From NCBI RefSeq assembly GCF_018373335.1, contig NZ_JAHAHH010000012.1, positions 1-19,547 on the forward strand: a stretch of DNA of 19,547 nt, read 5' to 3'. Every line of letters begins with the position of its first letter. The first letter of the stretch is position 1. This DNA comes from Negativicoccus succinicivorans (GTDB lineage: Bacteria > Bacillota > Negativicutes > Veillonellales > Negativicoccaceae). The translations under genes and the position numbers were made by a program. The notes under the pieces were generated by a model, which was not told the DNA's origin, did no database searches, and worked only from the letters and a program-made list of their open reading frames with translations. Shown here piece after piece: positions 6,549-14,571 of the stretch.

Positions 6549-8544
6549 TTTCTGGTTCAAAAATCGCAGTGACCGCGTGTACGCGGCGATTGTGATCCTG
6601 CTCCTCGCGGTGCTGGCCTGGTTTAACCCGATCGTGGCAGGCTTGTGCGCTCTGGTCGCGTTCGGCGTGTACCTCGTGCTGCGCAAAACGGAGATCGAGC
6701 AGGAACGCGTGTGGCGGCATTACCTGAACGCGGTGTCCGCCTCGGTGACGGAAGCGTCTTTATACGCGACGCAGAATTTGCCGATCGGGATTGCGATTAT
6801 TGATGAAAAAAGCAGGCTCGTTTGGAGCAACTCGGTGTTTCGCGACTGGGTGCAGGAACTGAAAGAGGGCGACCGCCTGCAAAAGTTGTTGCCGCAAACG
6901 CAACTGGCCAAATTGTGGGGAAAATCGGGCTATTTTTCCGCGCGGATCGGCGACAGTTATTACCGCGTCATCTATAAATTCCTCGACCGCGCCGGCGGCA
7001 TCAATGCCGCGGAGGGCGAGGATACCGCCGAAGCCTACATGGTGCTGTATTTTGACGATGTGACGGCGGCGGAGCGCAGTAAGCAGGAAAGCGTTGAGGC
7101 GTTGCCGGTTTTCTGTTATGTGCAGCTGGACAATCTGGGCGAAGTTTCGTCCGATTTGACGGAAGTGCAGCGTTCGGAACTCTGGTCGGAAGTCAATACG
7201 ATCGTGCTCGACGAATTCGGCAAACTCGACGGCTTTATCAAGAGTTACGAGCGCAATAACTATATCGCTTGCATCAGCCGTAAGTCGTTGCAGCGATTGA
7301 TTGACGACAACTTCAAAATATTGGAAAAAGTGCGTTCGATTCATACGATGAACCGGATTCCGGTGACGCTTTCGATCGGTTGCGCTTACGGAGAAGAATC
7401 CTTCGCCGAGCAGGAAGAGGAAGCGCGTTTGGCGCTCGATTTGGCGCTGGGCCGCGGCGGCGATCAGGTCGTCATTCGGGCGGACGGTGAAACGCAGGCC
7501 TTCGGCGGTAAGAGTCAGGCCTTGGCGAAAAATACGCGCGTGCGCGCCCGCGTGGTGGCGCAGGCGATTCACGAATTGATCAGCCAGGCGGACATGGTAC
7601 TCGTCATGGGGCATGCGAAAGAAGATTACGATGCGCTCGGGGCGGCGCTGGGCGTCGCGTACATGGCGACCTCGGAAGGCGTGCCGGCGCATGTCGTCAT
7701 CAGCGAAGATCAGGACACGGTCGAAAAGCTGGTCGATCAGGTGCGCGCGACACCGGGCATGGAGGATTTGCTGATTTCGGAAGAGGCCGCGCAAGAATTG
7801 GTGACGCCGCAGACGGTACTTTTTGTGGTGGATACGCATAAACCGGAAATGACGGCGGCGCCGAGTTTGGTGGAAATGATTCAAAACCGCGTCGTCATTG
7901 ATCACCATCGACGCAGCAATACCTTTATTCCCGATCCGCTGCTCGTCTATCTCGAGCCCTCCAGCTCCTCGACATGTGAACTTGTCACCGAGCTTTTACA
8001 GTACTATTCCGATACGATCGAGTTGAACGAAACACAGGCCTCGGCGTTGTACGCCGGTATCGTCGTCGATACGAAAAACTTCGCCGTGCAGACCGGCATT
8101 CGCACGTTCGACGCGGCCAGTTATTTGCGCCGCAGCGGCGCCGCGACGGAACTCGTTCGCGATTTGTTCGCGCTCGATTTCGATACTATTTTGACGCGGG
8201 CGGACGTGTTGACGCGCGCCGAAAAAATTGACGGCGACATCGTCTGCGCGACCATTCCCGATGATGCGGAAAACGCGCAGATCCTCGCGGGACAAGTGGC
8301 CGATATGATGATCAACATTGAAAATATACATACAAGCATCGCCATTTACTACAATGGCGAAGGTTACAGCGCGTCTGTGCGTTCCGACGGCGAAGTCAAT
8401 GTCCAGCGCGTGATGGAAGAGCTGGGCGGCGGCGGTCACCAGACGGTGGCGGGCGGACAGTTCGCGCCGGAAGAAACGCCGGAAGAAATCAAAAATAAAA
8501 TTGTCGCGCAGATTCGCGCGCAAAAAGAGGAGAATGCGAAATGA
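6535..8544 (+). CDS. gdpP: cyclic-di-AMP phosphodiesterase GdpP (DHH/DHHA1)
   Basis: A membrane-anchored enzyme of about 669 residues that hydrolyses c-di-AMP to pApA, controlling osmotic and cell-wall signalling. The order is two membrane helices (about 15-50), a PAS-like domain (about 70-170), a degenerate GGDEF domain (about 190-320) ending in the GdpP-typical 'GRGGDQVVIR', then the DHH domain with H360, D364 and D366 in 'GHAKEDYDALG', D433 in 'VVDTHK', the DHH triad 456-458, and D512 in 'GIVVDTKNF'. The DHHA1 motif GGGGHQTVAGG is near 631. All expected metal ligands are present. ATG 6535 is chosen because it begins just before the first helix; its Shine-Dalgarno (AAAGGA, 6516-6521) is rather far. 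A TTG at 6487 would add 16 residues but has no ribosome binding site. The stop overlaps rplI by four bases. Confidence 0.95.
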   Translation: MEYRNFWFKNRSDRVYAAIVILLLAVLAWFNPIVAGLCALVAFGVYLVLRKTEIEQERVWRHYLNAVSASVTEASLYATQNLPIGIAIIDEKSRLVWSNSVFRDWVQELKEGDRLQKLLPQTQLAKLWGKSGYFSARIGDSYYRVIYKFLDRAGGINAAEGEDTAEAYMVLYFDDVTAAERSKQESVEALPVFCYVQLDNLGEVSSDLTEVQRSELWSEVNTIVLDEFGKLDGFIKSYERNNYIACISRKSLQRLIDDNFKILEKVRSIHTMNRIPVTLSIGCAYGEESFAEQEEEARLALDLALGRGGDQVVIRADGETQAFGGKSQALAKNTRVRARVVAQAIHELISQADMVLVMGHAKEDYDALGAALGVAYMATSEGVPAHVVISEDQDTVEKLVDQVRATPGMEDLLISEEAAQELVTPQTVLFVVDTHKPEMTAAPSLVEMIQNRVVIDHHRRSNTFIPDPLLVYLEPSSSSTCELVTELLQYYSDTIELNETQASALYAGIVVDTKNFAVQTGIRTFDAASYLRRSGAATELVRDLFALDFDTILTRADVLTRAEKIDGDIVCATIPDDAENAQILAGQVADMMINIENIHTSIAIYYNGEGYSASVRSDGEVNVQRVMEELGGGGHQTVAGGQFAPEETPEEIKNKIVAQIRAQKEENAK

Positions 8545-8990
8545 AAGTAATCTTATTACAAGACGTCAAAAAAGTCGGTAAAAAAGGGGAAATCATCGAA
8601 GTCGCCGACGGCTACGGCCGCAACTACCTGATGCGTCGCGGCTTGGCGCTGGAAGGTACGCCGGAAAACTTGAATAACGCGCGTCAGAAAAACGCCGCGC
8701 AGGAACATAAAGATCAGGTCGCGGAGGATGAAGCCAAAATTCTCGCGGCGCAATTAAAGAAAGTAACGGTCGAAGTGCCGTTGAAACTCGGCGCCGACGG
8801 ACGCGCGTTCAGCTCCGTCACCGCGCAGACGATCAGCGAAGCGCTCGCGGCGAAACATGAACTCACCGTGGATAAAAAGAAAATCGAATTGAAAGAACCG
8901 ATTCGCACCGTGGGACGTTTTCCCGTCGCCATCCGGATTCATCCGAAGATGACCGCGGAAATCCAGGTGCATGTAGTTCCGGAGGAATAA
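8541..8990 (+). CDS. rplI: 50S ribosomal protein bL9
   Basis: 149 residues, the normal bL9 length. The N-terminal rRNA-binding domain begins 'MKVILLQDVKKVGKKGE' and contains 'DGYGRNYLMRRGLA', the family signature; a long connecting helix (about 45-80) and the C-terminal domain ending 'IRIHPKMTAEIQVHVVPEE' follow. bL9 binds 23S rRNA near the L1 stalk and helps frame maintenance. The ATG overlaps the gdpP stop (ATGA), a classic coupled junction. The gdpP-rplI-(lon)-dnaB order is common in Firmicutes. Confidence 0.98.
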   Translation: MKVILLQDVKKVGKKGEIIEVADGYGRNYLMRRGLALEGTPENLNNARQKNAAQEHKDQVAEDEAKILAAQLKKVTVEVPLKLGADGRAFSSVTAQTISEALAAKHELTVDKKKIELKEPIRTVGRFPVAIRIHPKMTAEIQVHVVPEE

Positions 8991-8997
8991 TCAGACA

Positions 8998-10911
8998 ATG
9001 AAAGATATCTGGCGGCGGTTGTGGAGTCGTAATTCGCAGACCGGCGCCGAGAGCGAAGCGGAATTCGGACGGCAAATCGCCGTCCTTTCGGGTGTGTATT
9101 CGGGCCTTATCGGCACGGAACGTTTTTTGCTGGCGGGCAGCCATTATAACGCGCTTTCCTACCTGCACGCGGAAGATCCCCGAAAACGGTTGGCGGGGTT
9201 GGCGCGCATCGTGCTGGAAGATCCGGATATTCCCGTGCCCGGTGAAGAACAGTCGCAGGCGCTGCTGGAGCGAACGGAAAATCGCATCAGCGATCTCTTG
9301 GCGCGGCAGGCGGTCGAAGAGCGGCTGGAACAAAAAATTAATGACGCGCTGGAAGAAAAGCATCAGGAATATGTGAATGATTTGCGCCTGGAACTTTTGA
9401 ATGAAGAGACGGGCGATTTTGAAACGCCGCAATCCCGTGAAAAGTTGGCGCAGCTGGACAAACTGGACCACATTCGTTTGACGGATACGATCGCCGCCCA
9501 AGTGCGACCGCAAACCTTGGCCGATATTGTCGGGCAAAAAGACGCGGTGGAAGCGCTGCTCGCGAAACTCGCGACGAAGTATCCGCAGCACCTGCTTTTA
9601 TACGGACCACCGGGCGTCGGCAAGACGACGGCGGCACGCGTCGTGTTGGAGGCGGCGAAGCAATTCGACTTCACGCCGTTTCAAAAAGACGCGCCGTTTG
9701 TGGAAACGGACGGCACAACACTGCGCTGGGACAACCGCGACATGACGAACCCGCTGATCGGTTCCGTGCATGATCCGATCTATCAAGGAGCGCAACGCGA
9801 TCTCGCCGATAAGGGGATTCCCGAACCGAAACCGGGGCTGGTGACCAAGGCGCACGGCGGCGTTTTATTTATCGATGAAATCGGGGAAATGGACCCGCTG
9901 CTGCTCAATAAGCTTCTGAAGGTACTCGAAGATAAGCGGGTGTACTTCGAGTCGTCGTACTACGATGAAGACGATCCGCAGGTGGCGGCGTATATTAAAA
10001 AATTATTCCGCGACGGCGCGCCGGCCGATTTTATTTTGATCGGCGCGACAACGCGCGCGCCGGAAGAAATCAATCCGGCGATTCGTTCGCGTTGCGCGGA
10101 AGTCTTTTTCGCGCCGTTGGCGACGGATGATGTCGCGCGAATCGTCACGGACGCGGCGCAAAAACTCGGCGTGGTATTGGAGGACGGCGTCGCGGCGGCG
10201 ATTGCCGAATACACCGGCGAAGGACGCAAAGCGGTGCAGCTGCTGGCGGACGCGTACGGTTTGGCGATGTACCACGCGGGACGCGCCGACGGCTTGACCG
10301 TCACCTTGCAGGATTTACGGCGAGTGGCGCAGGCGGCGCATCTCGTGCCGCAACGTCATGATCAGGCCTCGTCGCAGCCGCGCGTCGGACATATTTTCGG
10401 CCTGGGCGTGGCGGGCTATATCGGTTCGGTGATTGAAGTGGAAGCGGTCGCTTTCCCCGCGCGCATTCCCGGTAAAGGGGAACTGCGTTTCAACGATACG
10501 GCGGGCTCGATGGCGAAAGACTCCGTATTTAACGCGTCGGCGGCGGTACGTCGCGTCGCGGGCGCGGATACGCGTGAATATGATTTGCATGTGAATGTGA
10601 TCGGCGGCGGTCAAATTGACGGCCCTTCGGCGGGCGTGGCGGTGACTTGCGCGCTGCTTTCGGCGATTACGGGCATTCCGTTGCGGCAGGATATCGCCGT
10701 CACGGGCGAAGTCGCGCTGAACGGTGCGATCAAACCGATCGGGGGCGTGCACGCGAAAGCCTATGGCGCGAAGCAGGCGGGCATGAAGAAAATGCTCATT
10801 CCGGATGAAAATAGGGATGATATCGGCACGGAGTACGCGGGATTGCCGATTGTCCGCGTCAAAACCATCGAAGACGCGTGGCGGGAAATGACCGCGGGAG
10901 GTAAGGCATGA
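8998..10911 (+). CDS. lonC: Lon family ATP-dependent protease (LonB/LonC, spore-type)
   Basis: A 637-residue soluble AAA+ serine protease for regulated or quality-control proteolysis. It lacks the large N-terminal domain of classical LonA; residues 1-170 form a helical, charged region instead. Walker A GPPGVGKT is at 203-210, Walker B 'VLFIDE' at 289-294, sensor 1 near 'GATTR' (349-353) and an arginine finger in 'AIRSRC'. The protease domain has the catalytic Ser544 in 'DGPSAGV' and Lys587 in 'GGVHAKAYGAK'. Both activities therefore look intact. Size, architecture and position match the Lon subfamily I remember as 'spore_lon_C' from endospore formers, but I could not run the profile, so the subfamily is less sure than the family. 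GGAGGA (8981-8986) lies within the end of rplI. The stop overlaps the dnaB start by four bases. Confidence 0.9.
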   Translation: MKDIWRRLWSRNSQTGAESEAEFGRQIAVLSGVYSGLIGTERFLLAGSHYNALSYLHAEDPRKRLAGLARIVLEDPDIPVPGEEQSQALLERTENRISDLLARQAVEERLEQKINDALEEKHQEYVNDLRLELLNEETGDFETPQSREKLAQLDKLDHIRLTDTIAAQVRPQTLADIVGQKDAVEALLAKLATKYPQHLLLYGPPGVGKTTAARVVLEAAKQFDFTPFQKDAPFVETDGTTLRWDNRDMTNPLIGSVHDPIYQGAQRDLADKGIPEPKPGLVTKAHGGVLFIDEIGEMDPLLLNKLLKVLEDKRVYFESSYYDEDDPQVAAYIKKLFRDGAPADFILIGATTRAPEEINPAIRSRCAEVFFAPLATDDVARIVTDAAQKLGVVLEDGVAAAIAEYTGEGRKAVQLLADAYGLAMYHAGRADGLTVTLQDLRRVAQAAHLVPQRHDQASSQPRVGHIFGLGVAGYIGSVIEVEAVAFPARIPGKGELRFNDTAGSMAKDSVFNASAAVRRVAGADTREYDLHVNVIGGGQIDGPSAGVAVTCALLSAITGIPLRQDIAVTGEVALNGAIKPIGGVHAKAYGAKQAGMKKMLIPDENRDDIGTEYAGLPIVRVKTIEDAWREMTAGGKA

Positions 10912-12266
10912 TCGAACGGATTCCACCGCAAAATGTGGATGCGGAACTGTCCGTCTTAGGGGCGGCGGTGACCAATAAAGAAGCGGCGATCAAAGCGACC
11001 GACGTACTACAGGCGGCCGATTTTTATCGGGAAGCCAACGCGGTCGTTTTTGAAGCGATCAATAATCTGATTTTTCACAACCAAAATGTCGACGTTTTGA
11101 CGGTGACGGAAGAACTGCGCCGCATGGGGCAACTGGATAATGTTGGCGGCGTCAGCTATGTGACGGATTTACCGAACCATCTCGTTTCCTCTCTCGACGT
11201 GGAACGGCACGCGCAGATCGTGCTGGAAAAAGCGCGCTTGCGTCGCCTGATTCTCGCCGCGGATACGATCGCGGGAGAAGCGTACGCCGGCGAAGGCGAA
11301 GTGACGGATATCGTCGATGCCGCCGAACGGCGTATTTTGGAAGTGGCGAAAGATGAACGTCGTCAGGAGATGACGGCGATCGGTGAGATCGTCCAGGGAC
11401 AGTTGGACGATATTTCCAATAAATATACGAATAAAAGCGGGATTACCGGTTTGCCGACCGGATTTTCCGGCTTCGATAATATTACGAGCGGGCTGCAGCC
11501 GTCCGATCTGATTTTGGTGGCGGCGCGTCCGTCCATGGGTAAAACGGCGCTGACGCTTAACATCGCGCAGCACGTGGCGCTGAAAGAACACAAAAATGTG
11601 GCGTTCTTTTCCTTGGAAATGTCGCAGGAGCAGCTGGGCTTGCGCATGATCTGCTCGACCGCGCTTGTCGATTCGCAAAAATTGCGCACCGGTCGCATCT
11701 CTTCGCAGGAAGATTGGTCGCATATTATGCAGGCGGCGACGGCCTTATACGACGCGCCGCTGTTTATTGATGATACGCCGGGGATTACGGTCGCGGAAAT
11801 GCGTTCCAAGGCGCGGCGTTTGCAGGCGGAAAAAGGACTCGATTTAATCATCGTCGACTACCTGCAATTGATGCAGGGCAGTCAGGGCCGTCGACAGGCG
11901 GAAAATCGGCAGCAGGAAATTTCCGAAATTTCCCGTTCGCTGAAAAGTTTAGCGCGTGAACTCAAAGTGCCGGTAATCGCTCTTTCGCAGTTGAGCCGCA
12001 GCGTCGAATCACGCCAAGTGAAACGCCCGATGCTTTCCGATTTGCGCGAATCCGGTTCGTTGGAGCAGGACGCGGACATCGTCGCGTTTCTCTATCGGGA
12101 AGGTTACTACCAGCAGGAAATTGAGGATTCCAGCAAGAATGTCACGGAAGTCATCATCGCCAAACACAGAAACGGCGCCACGGGCACGATTCAGCTGTAC
12201 TTCCACGGTCAGTGGACGCGCTTTGTCGATCTGTCGGATCGCGTCGACGAGCCGGAGGCGCAGTAA
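10908..12266 (+). CDS. dnaB: replicative DNA helicase DnaB
   Basis: A 452-residue hexameric 5'-to-3' helicase that unwinds DNA at the replication fork (DnaC in Bacillus nomenclature). The N-terminal domain begins 'IPPQNVDAELSVLGA' (primase-interacting domain, about 1-105), a linker helix follows, then the RecA-like domain with Walker A 'ARPSMGKT' (206-213), 'FFSLEMS', Walker B 'LIIVDYLQLM' near 310, the 'ALSQLSR' segment and 'SDLRESGSLEQDAD' (arginine finger region). Length is normal and there is no intein. The ATGA junction with lonC indicates coupling. It ends four bases before the next gene. Confidence 0.98.
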   Translation: MIERIPPQNVDAELSVLGAAVTNKEAAIKATDVLQAADFYREANAVVFEAINNLIFHNQNVDVLTVTEELRRMGQLDNVGGVSYVTDLPNHLVSSLDVERHAQIVLEKARLRRLILAADTIAGEAYAGEGEVTDIVDAAERRILEVAKDERRQEMTAIGEIVQGQLDDISNKYTNKSGITGLPTGFSGFDNITSGLQPSDLILVAARPSMGKTALTLNIAQHVALKEHKNVAFFSLEMSQEQLGLRMICSTALVDSQKLRTGRISSQEDWSHIMQAATALYDAPLFIDDTPGITVAEMRSKARRLQAEKGLDLIIVDYLQLMQGSQGRRQAENRQQEISEISRSLKSLARELKVPVIALSQLSRSVESRQVKRPMLSDLRESGSLEQDADIVAFLYREGYYQQEIEDSSKNVTEVIIAKHRNGATGTIQLYFHGQWTRFVDLSDRVDEPEAQ

Positions 12267-12269
12267 TTT

Positions 12270-13025
12270 ATGACGGACGGGACGAGCGAAATCGGTTTAT
12301 GGCAGGACAACGCGTCGACGAATTGGCAAACCTTGCCGGACAGCGCGGAGCCGTTTACGGAACATTGGTATGAAACGGCGAAGCATTGCCGTCATTGCCG
12401 TCTCGGCGCGGAGCCGAATCACGGTCCGACCGGCGCGACCGGTCCGATCGATGCGCCGTTAATGCTGGTCGGCGAGGGACCGGGCGGCGTGGAAGATACG
12501 TATGGCGTGCCGTTGGTCGGCCCGAGCGGGCAACTTTTAGATTGCGCGCTTTGGTCGGTCGGCATCACGCGCGATCGCGTGTACGTGACGAATATCGTCA
12601 AGTGCCGACCGCGCAACAATCGCACGCCGCAAGCTGCGGAGGCGGATATTTGCGCGACGCGCTGGCTCTGTCGCGAAATCGCGCTGGTGAAGCCGCGCGC
12701 GATCGTCGCTTTGGGAAAAGTCGCGCTGCGTTTTTTCGCCGGTCGCGAATTGGGCATCGTGCGTTCGCGCGGCCAATGGTTGCAGTGGACGCTGCCGGGC
12801 ACGAATGAAGTCTATCCCGTCATGCCGACGTTTCATCCCGCGTACCTGTTGCGTTTGACGGGGCCGGCGGAAAAGGAAGCGAAGTGGCAGGTATACTACG
12901 ACTTACTGGCGGCCAAAGAAAAAGCGGCGGCCGCCGTTCCCGCGTATCGCTGGCAAGCGGCGACGCCGCCGGATCTCAAGGGTCTGTTTGATGAGAGACG
13001 TCAGGAACGCGCGCAGAGGCGCTGA
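12270..13025 (+). CDS. uracil-DNA glycosylase, family 4 (Fe-S type)
   Basis: 251 residues; excises uracil from DNA as the first step of base excision repair. The four Cys ligands of the family 4 iron-sulphur cluster are visible: C40 and C43 ('KHCRHC'), C112 ('IVKCRPRNNR') and C128 ('ADICAT'), spaced as in that family. Motif A reads 'GEGPGGVEDTYGVPLVG' and the C-terminal motif 'FHPAYLLR', with the conserved His. After about residue 205 there is a basic, alanine-rich tail not typical of the family, ending 'RRQERAQRR'. A GGAGG (12254-12258) inside dnaB lies 11 bases ahead of the start. The position after dnaB suggests cotranscription with replication functions. Confidence 0.92.
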   Translation: MTDGTSEIGLWQDNASTNWQTLPDSAEPFTEHWYETAKHCRHCRLGAEPNHGPTGATGPIDAPLMLVGEGPGGVEDTYGVPLVGPSGQLLDCALWSVGITRDRVYVTNIVKCRPRNNRTPQAAEADICATRWLCREIALVKPRAIVALGKVALRFFAGRELGIVRSRGQWLQWTLPGTNEVYPVMPTFHPAYLLRLTGPAEKEAKWQVYYDLLAAKEKAAAAVPAYRWQAATPPDLKGLFDERRQERAQRR

Positions 13026-13036
13026 AGGAGGTTATT

Positions 13037-13804
13037 GTGCAAGAACCGATTTTATTTAATCCGCGCGTGGCCGCGCAGAAACCGCGCAGTGTTTTGCATG
13101 ATCCCTGTCCGTTTTGCGCCCGCGAGCATTTGACCGATATCCTCGCACAAAAAGACGATATGATTTGGCTCGTCAACAAATATCCCGTCATGGAAAAAAC
13201 CTGGCAGACTGTGTTGATCGAAACGGCGAAACATGACAGCGATATCGCGACGTACGCGCCGGAAGAATGGGAAAATATTTTACGCTTCAGCATAGAAAAA
13301 TGGCGTGAAACGATTGCGCGCCGCAGATTCCGCTCCGTGATTTATTACCGCAACTTCGGCCCGACTTCGGGCGGTTCTATTCGGCATCCGCATTCGCAAA
13401 TTATCGGTTGCGAATCGTTTGACTACATGCAAAATGTGCGCTTGGATCAGCTTGACGGCGAAGTTTTGCATGAAACGAACGGCGTGCGCGTGACGCTGTC
13501 GGATCATCCTATCTGCGGGTTGCGTGAATTTAATGTACGGCTGAAAGATCCGGAACGACTGGATGAATTCGCCGACAGCATTCAAAAACTTGTGAAGGTG
13601 ATCGTCGATCCGAACGGCTGGGGATATGCCAGCTATAATTTGTTTTTCTACGCGGCCGACTATGAATACTGTAAAATTATCGCGCGCGGCGTGACGAGCC
13701 CGCTCTTTCTGGGCTACATGCTCACGCAAGCGCCTGATGCGAAGGCGCGGCAAGCGATCCGCGCGGAACTCATGCCGCTTTGGACGGCGACAAGGAGACG
13801 ATAG
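13037..13804 (+). CDS. DUF4931 domain protein, HIT/GalT-like
   Basis: A 255-residue soluble protein starting at GTG with a perfect AAGGAGG (13025-13031) five bases ahead. A CPFC knuckle lies at 24-27, 'NKYP' at 47-50, and 'RHPHSQIIG' with the HxHxQ-type active-site motif at 117-121. This combination is that of the HIT superfamily branch that includes galactose-1-phosphate uridylyltransferase, and it matches what is catalogued as DUF4931. Such enzymes transfer or hydrolyse nucleotidyl groups through the histidine; the substrate here is unknown. Its neighbours (uracil-DNA glycosylase, metallophosphoesterase) fit a nucleotide or nucleic-acid housekeeping role, which is inference. The stop abuts the next ATG directly. 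Confidence 0.85.
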   Translation: MQEPILFNPRVAAQKPRSVLHDPCPFCAREHLTDILAQKDDMIWLVNKYPVMEKTWQTVLIETAKHDSDIATYAPEEWENILRFSIEKWRETIARRRFRSVIYYRNFGPTSGGSIRHPHSQIIGCESFDYMQNVRLDQLDGEVLHETNGVRVTLSDHPICGLREFNVRLKDPERLDEFADSIQKLVKVIVDPNGWGYASYNLFFYAADYEYCKIIARGVTSPLFLGYMLTQAPDAKARQAIRAELMPLWTATRRR

Positions 13805-14509
13805 ATGCGATTTTGGGCATTAAGTGATTTGCACCTGTCGGGCGATCCGCCGCAAAAGCCGATGGATGTTTTCGGCGACCGCTGGCGGAATCATCGGCAG
13901 AAAGTGGAAACGAATTGGCGTACGCAAGTGGCGCCGGAAGATACGGTCTTGATCGGCGGCGATGTTTCGTGGGCGATGAAACTCGAAGAAGCCGCCCCCG
14001 ATTTGGATTTTATTCGGGCGCTGCCGGGACGTAAAATTATTTTGCGGGGCAATCATGATTATTGGTGGGCGGGACTTGCGAAAATGCAACGCGCGACCAA
14101 TCATGAATTGCTTTTTTTACACAATAACTTTATCCCGCTGACCGAGGCGGTGGCTGTCGCCGGCACGCGCGGCTGGATCGCGCCGGGAGATACGAAGTGG
14201 CAGGCGGAAGACGAAGTCGTGTGGGCGCGCGAATTGCAACGCCTGGAACGTTCGTTGACGCTGGCGCGAGAGGCCGGCTTTACCAAGCTGTTCGTGGCCA
14301 CGCATTATCCGCCGTTCAATGAAGCGCGCGAACCGACCGAGATGGCGGACATCGCGAAGCGATACGGAGCGCTCGGATATATTTACGGACATATCCATGA
14401 CGAGCAAAATTTCCGTTATTTGCCGCGGGAAATCCACGGCGTGCCTCTTTACCTCACGAGCGCGGATCACTTGCAATTCAGTCCTTTGGAGATTCCTTTA
14501 CCGATGTGA
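13805..14509 (+). CDS. calcineurin-like metallophosphoesterase
   Basis: 234 residues with all motifs of the two-metal phosphoesterase fold: D8 and H10 ('SDLHLSG'), D53 ('GGDVSW'), N83-H84 ('RGNHDYWW'), H167 ('ATHYPPF'), and H196/H198 ('GHIHDE'). There is no signal peptide, so it is cytoplasmic. The 'GDVSWAM' and 'GNHDYWW' variants mark a distinct bacterial subgroup usually annotated only as phosphohydrolase; the substrate is not known. AAGGAG lies eight bases before the ATG, inside the end of the DUF4931 gene. It is the last gene of the operon, with a strong terminator 14 bases beyond its stop. Confidence 0.92.
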   Translation: MRFWALSDLHLSGDPPQKPMDVFGDRWRNHRQKVETNWRTQVAPEDTVLIGGDVSWAMKLEEAAPDLDFIRALPGRKIILRGNHDYWWAGLAKMQRATNHELLFLHNNFIPLTEAVAVAGTRGWIAPGDTKWQAEDEVVWARELQRLERSLTLAREAGFTKLFVATHYPPFNEAREPTEMADIAKRYGALGYIYGHIHDEQNFRYLPREIHGVPLYLTSADHLQFSPLEIPLPM

Positions 14510-14522
14510 AAAAGTGACAAAG

Positions 14523-14557
14523 AAAAAAGACGAAATCGAAATGATTTCGTCTTTTTG
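14523..14557. terminator. bidirectional intrinsic terminator between convergent operons
   Basis: A perfect stem of about 14 bp (14524-14537 with 14543-14556; core GACGAAATC/GATTTCGTC, loop GAAAT) is flanked by A-runs on the left and T-runs on the right. It therefore serves both the plus-strand operon ending at 14509 and the minus-strand operon ending at 14572. Confidence 0.92.
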
Positions 14558-14571
14558 ATTGCGCAGACAGC

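Noticed and set aside
6760..7908. 382-codon minus-strand open frame opposite gdpP
   Set aside because: Rich in H, R, Q and F with no domain, and fully inside a well-supported gene on the other strand.
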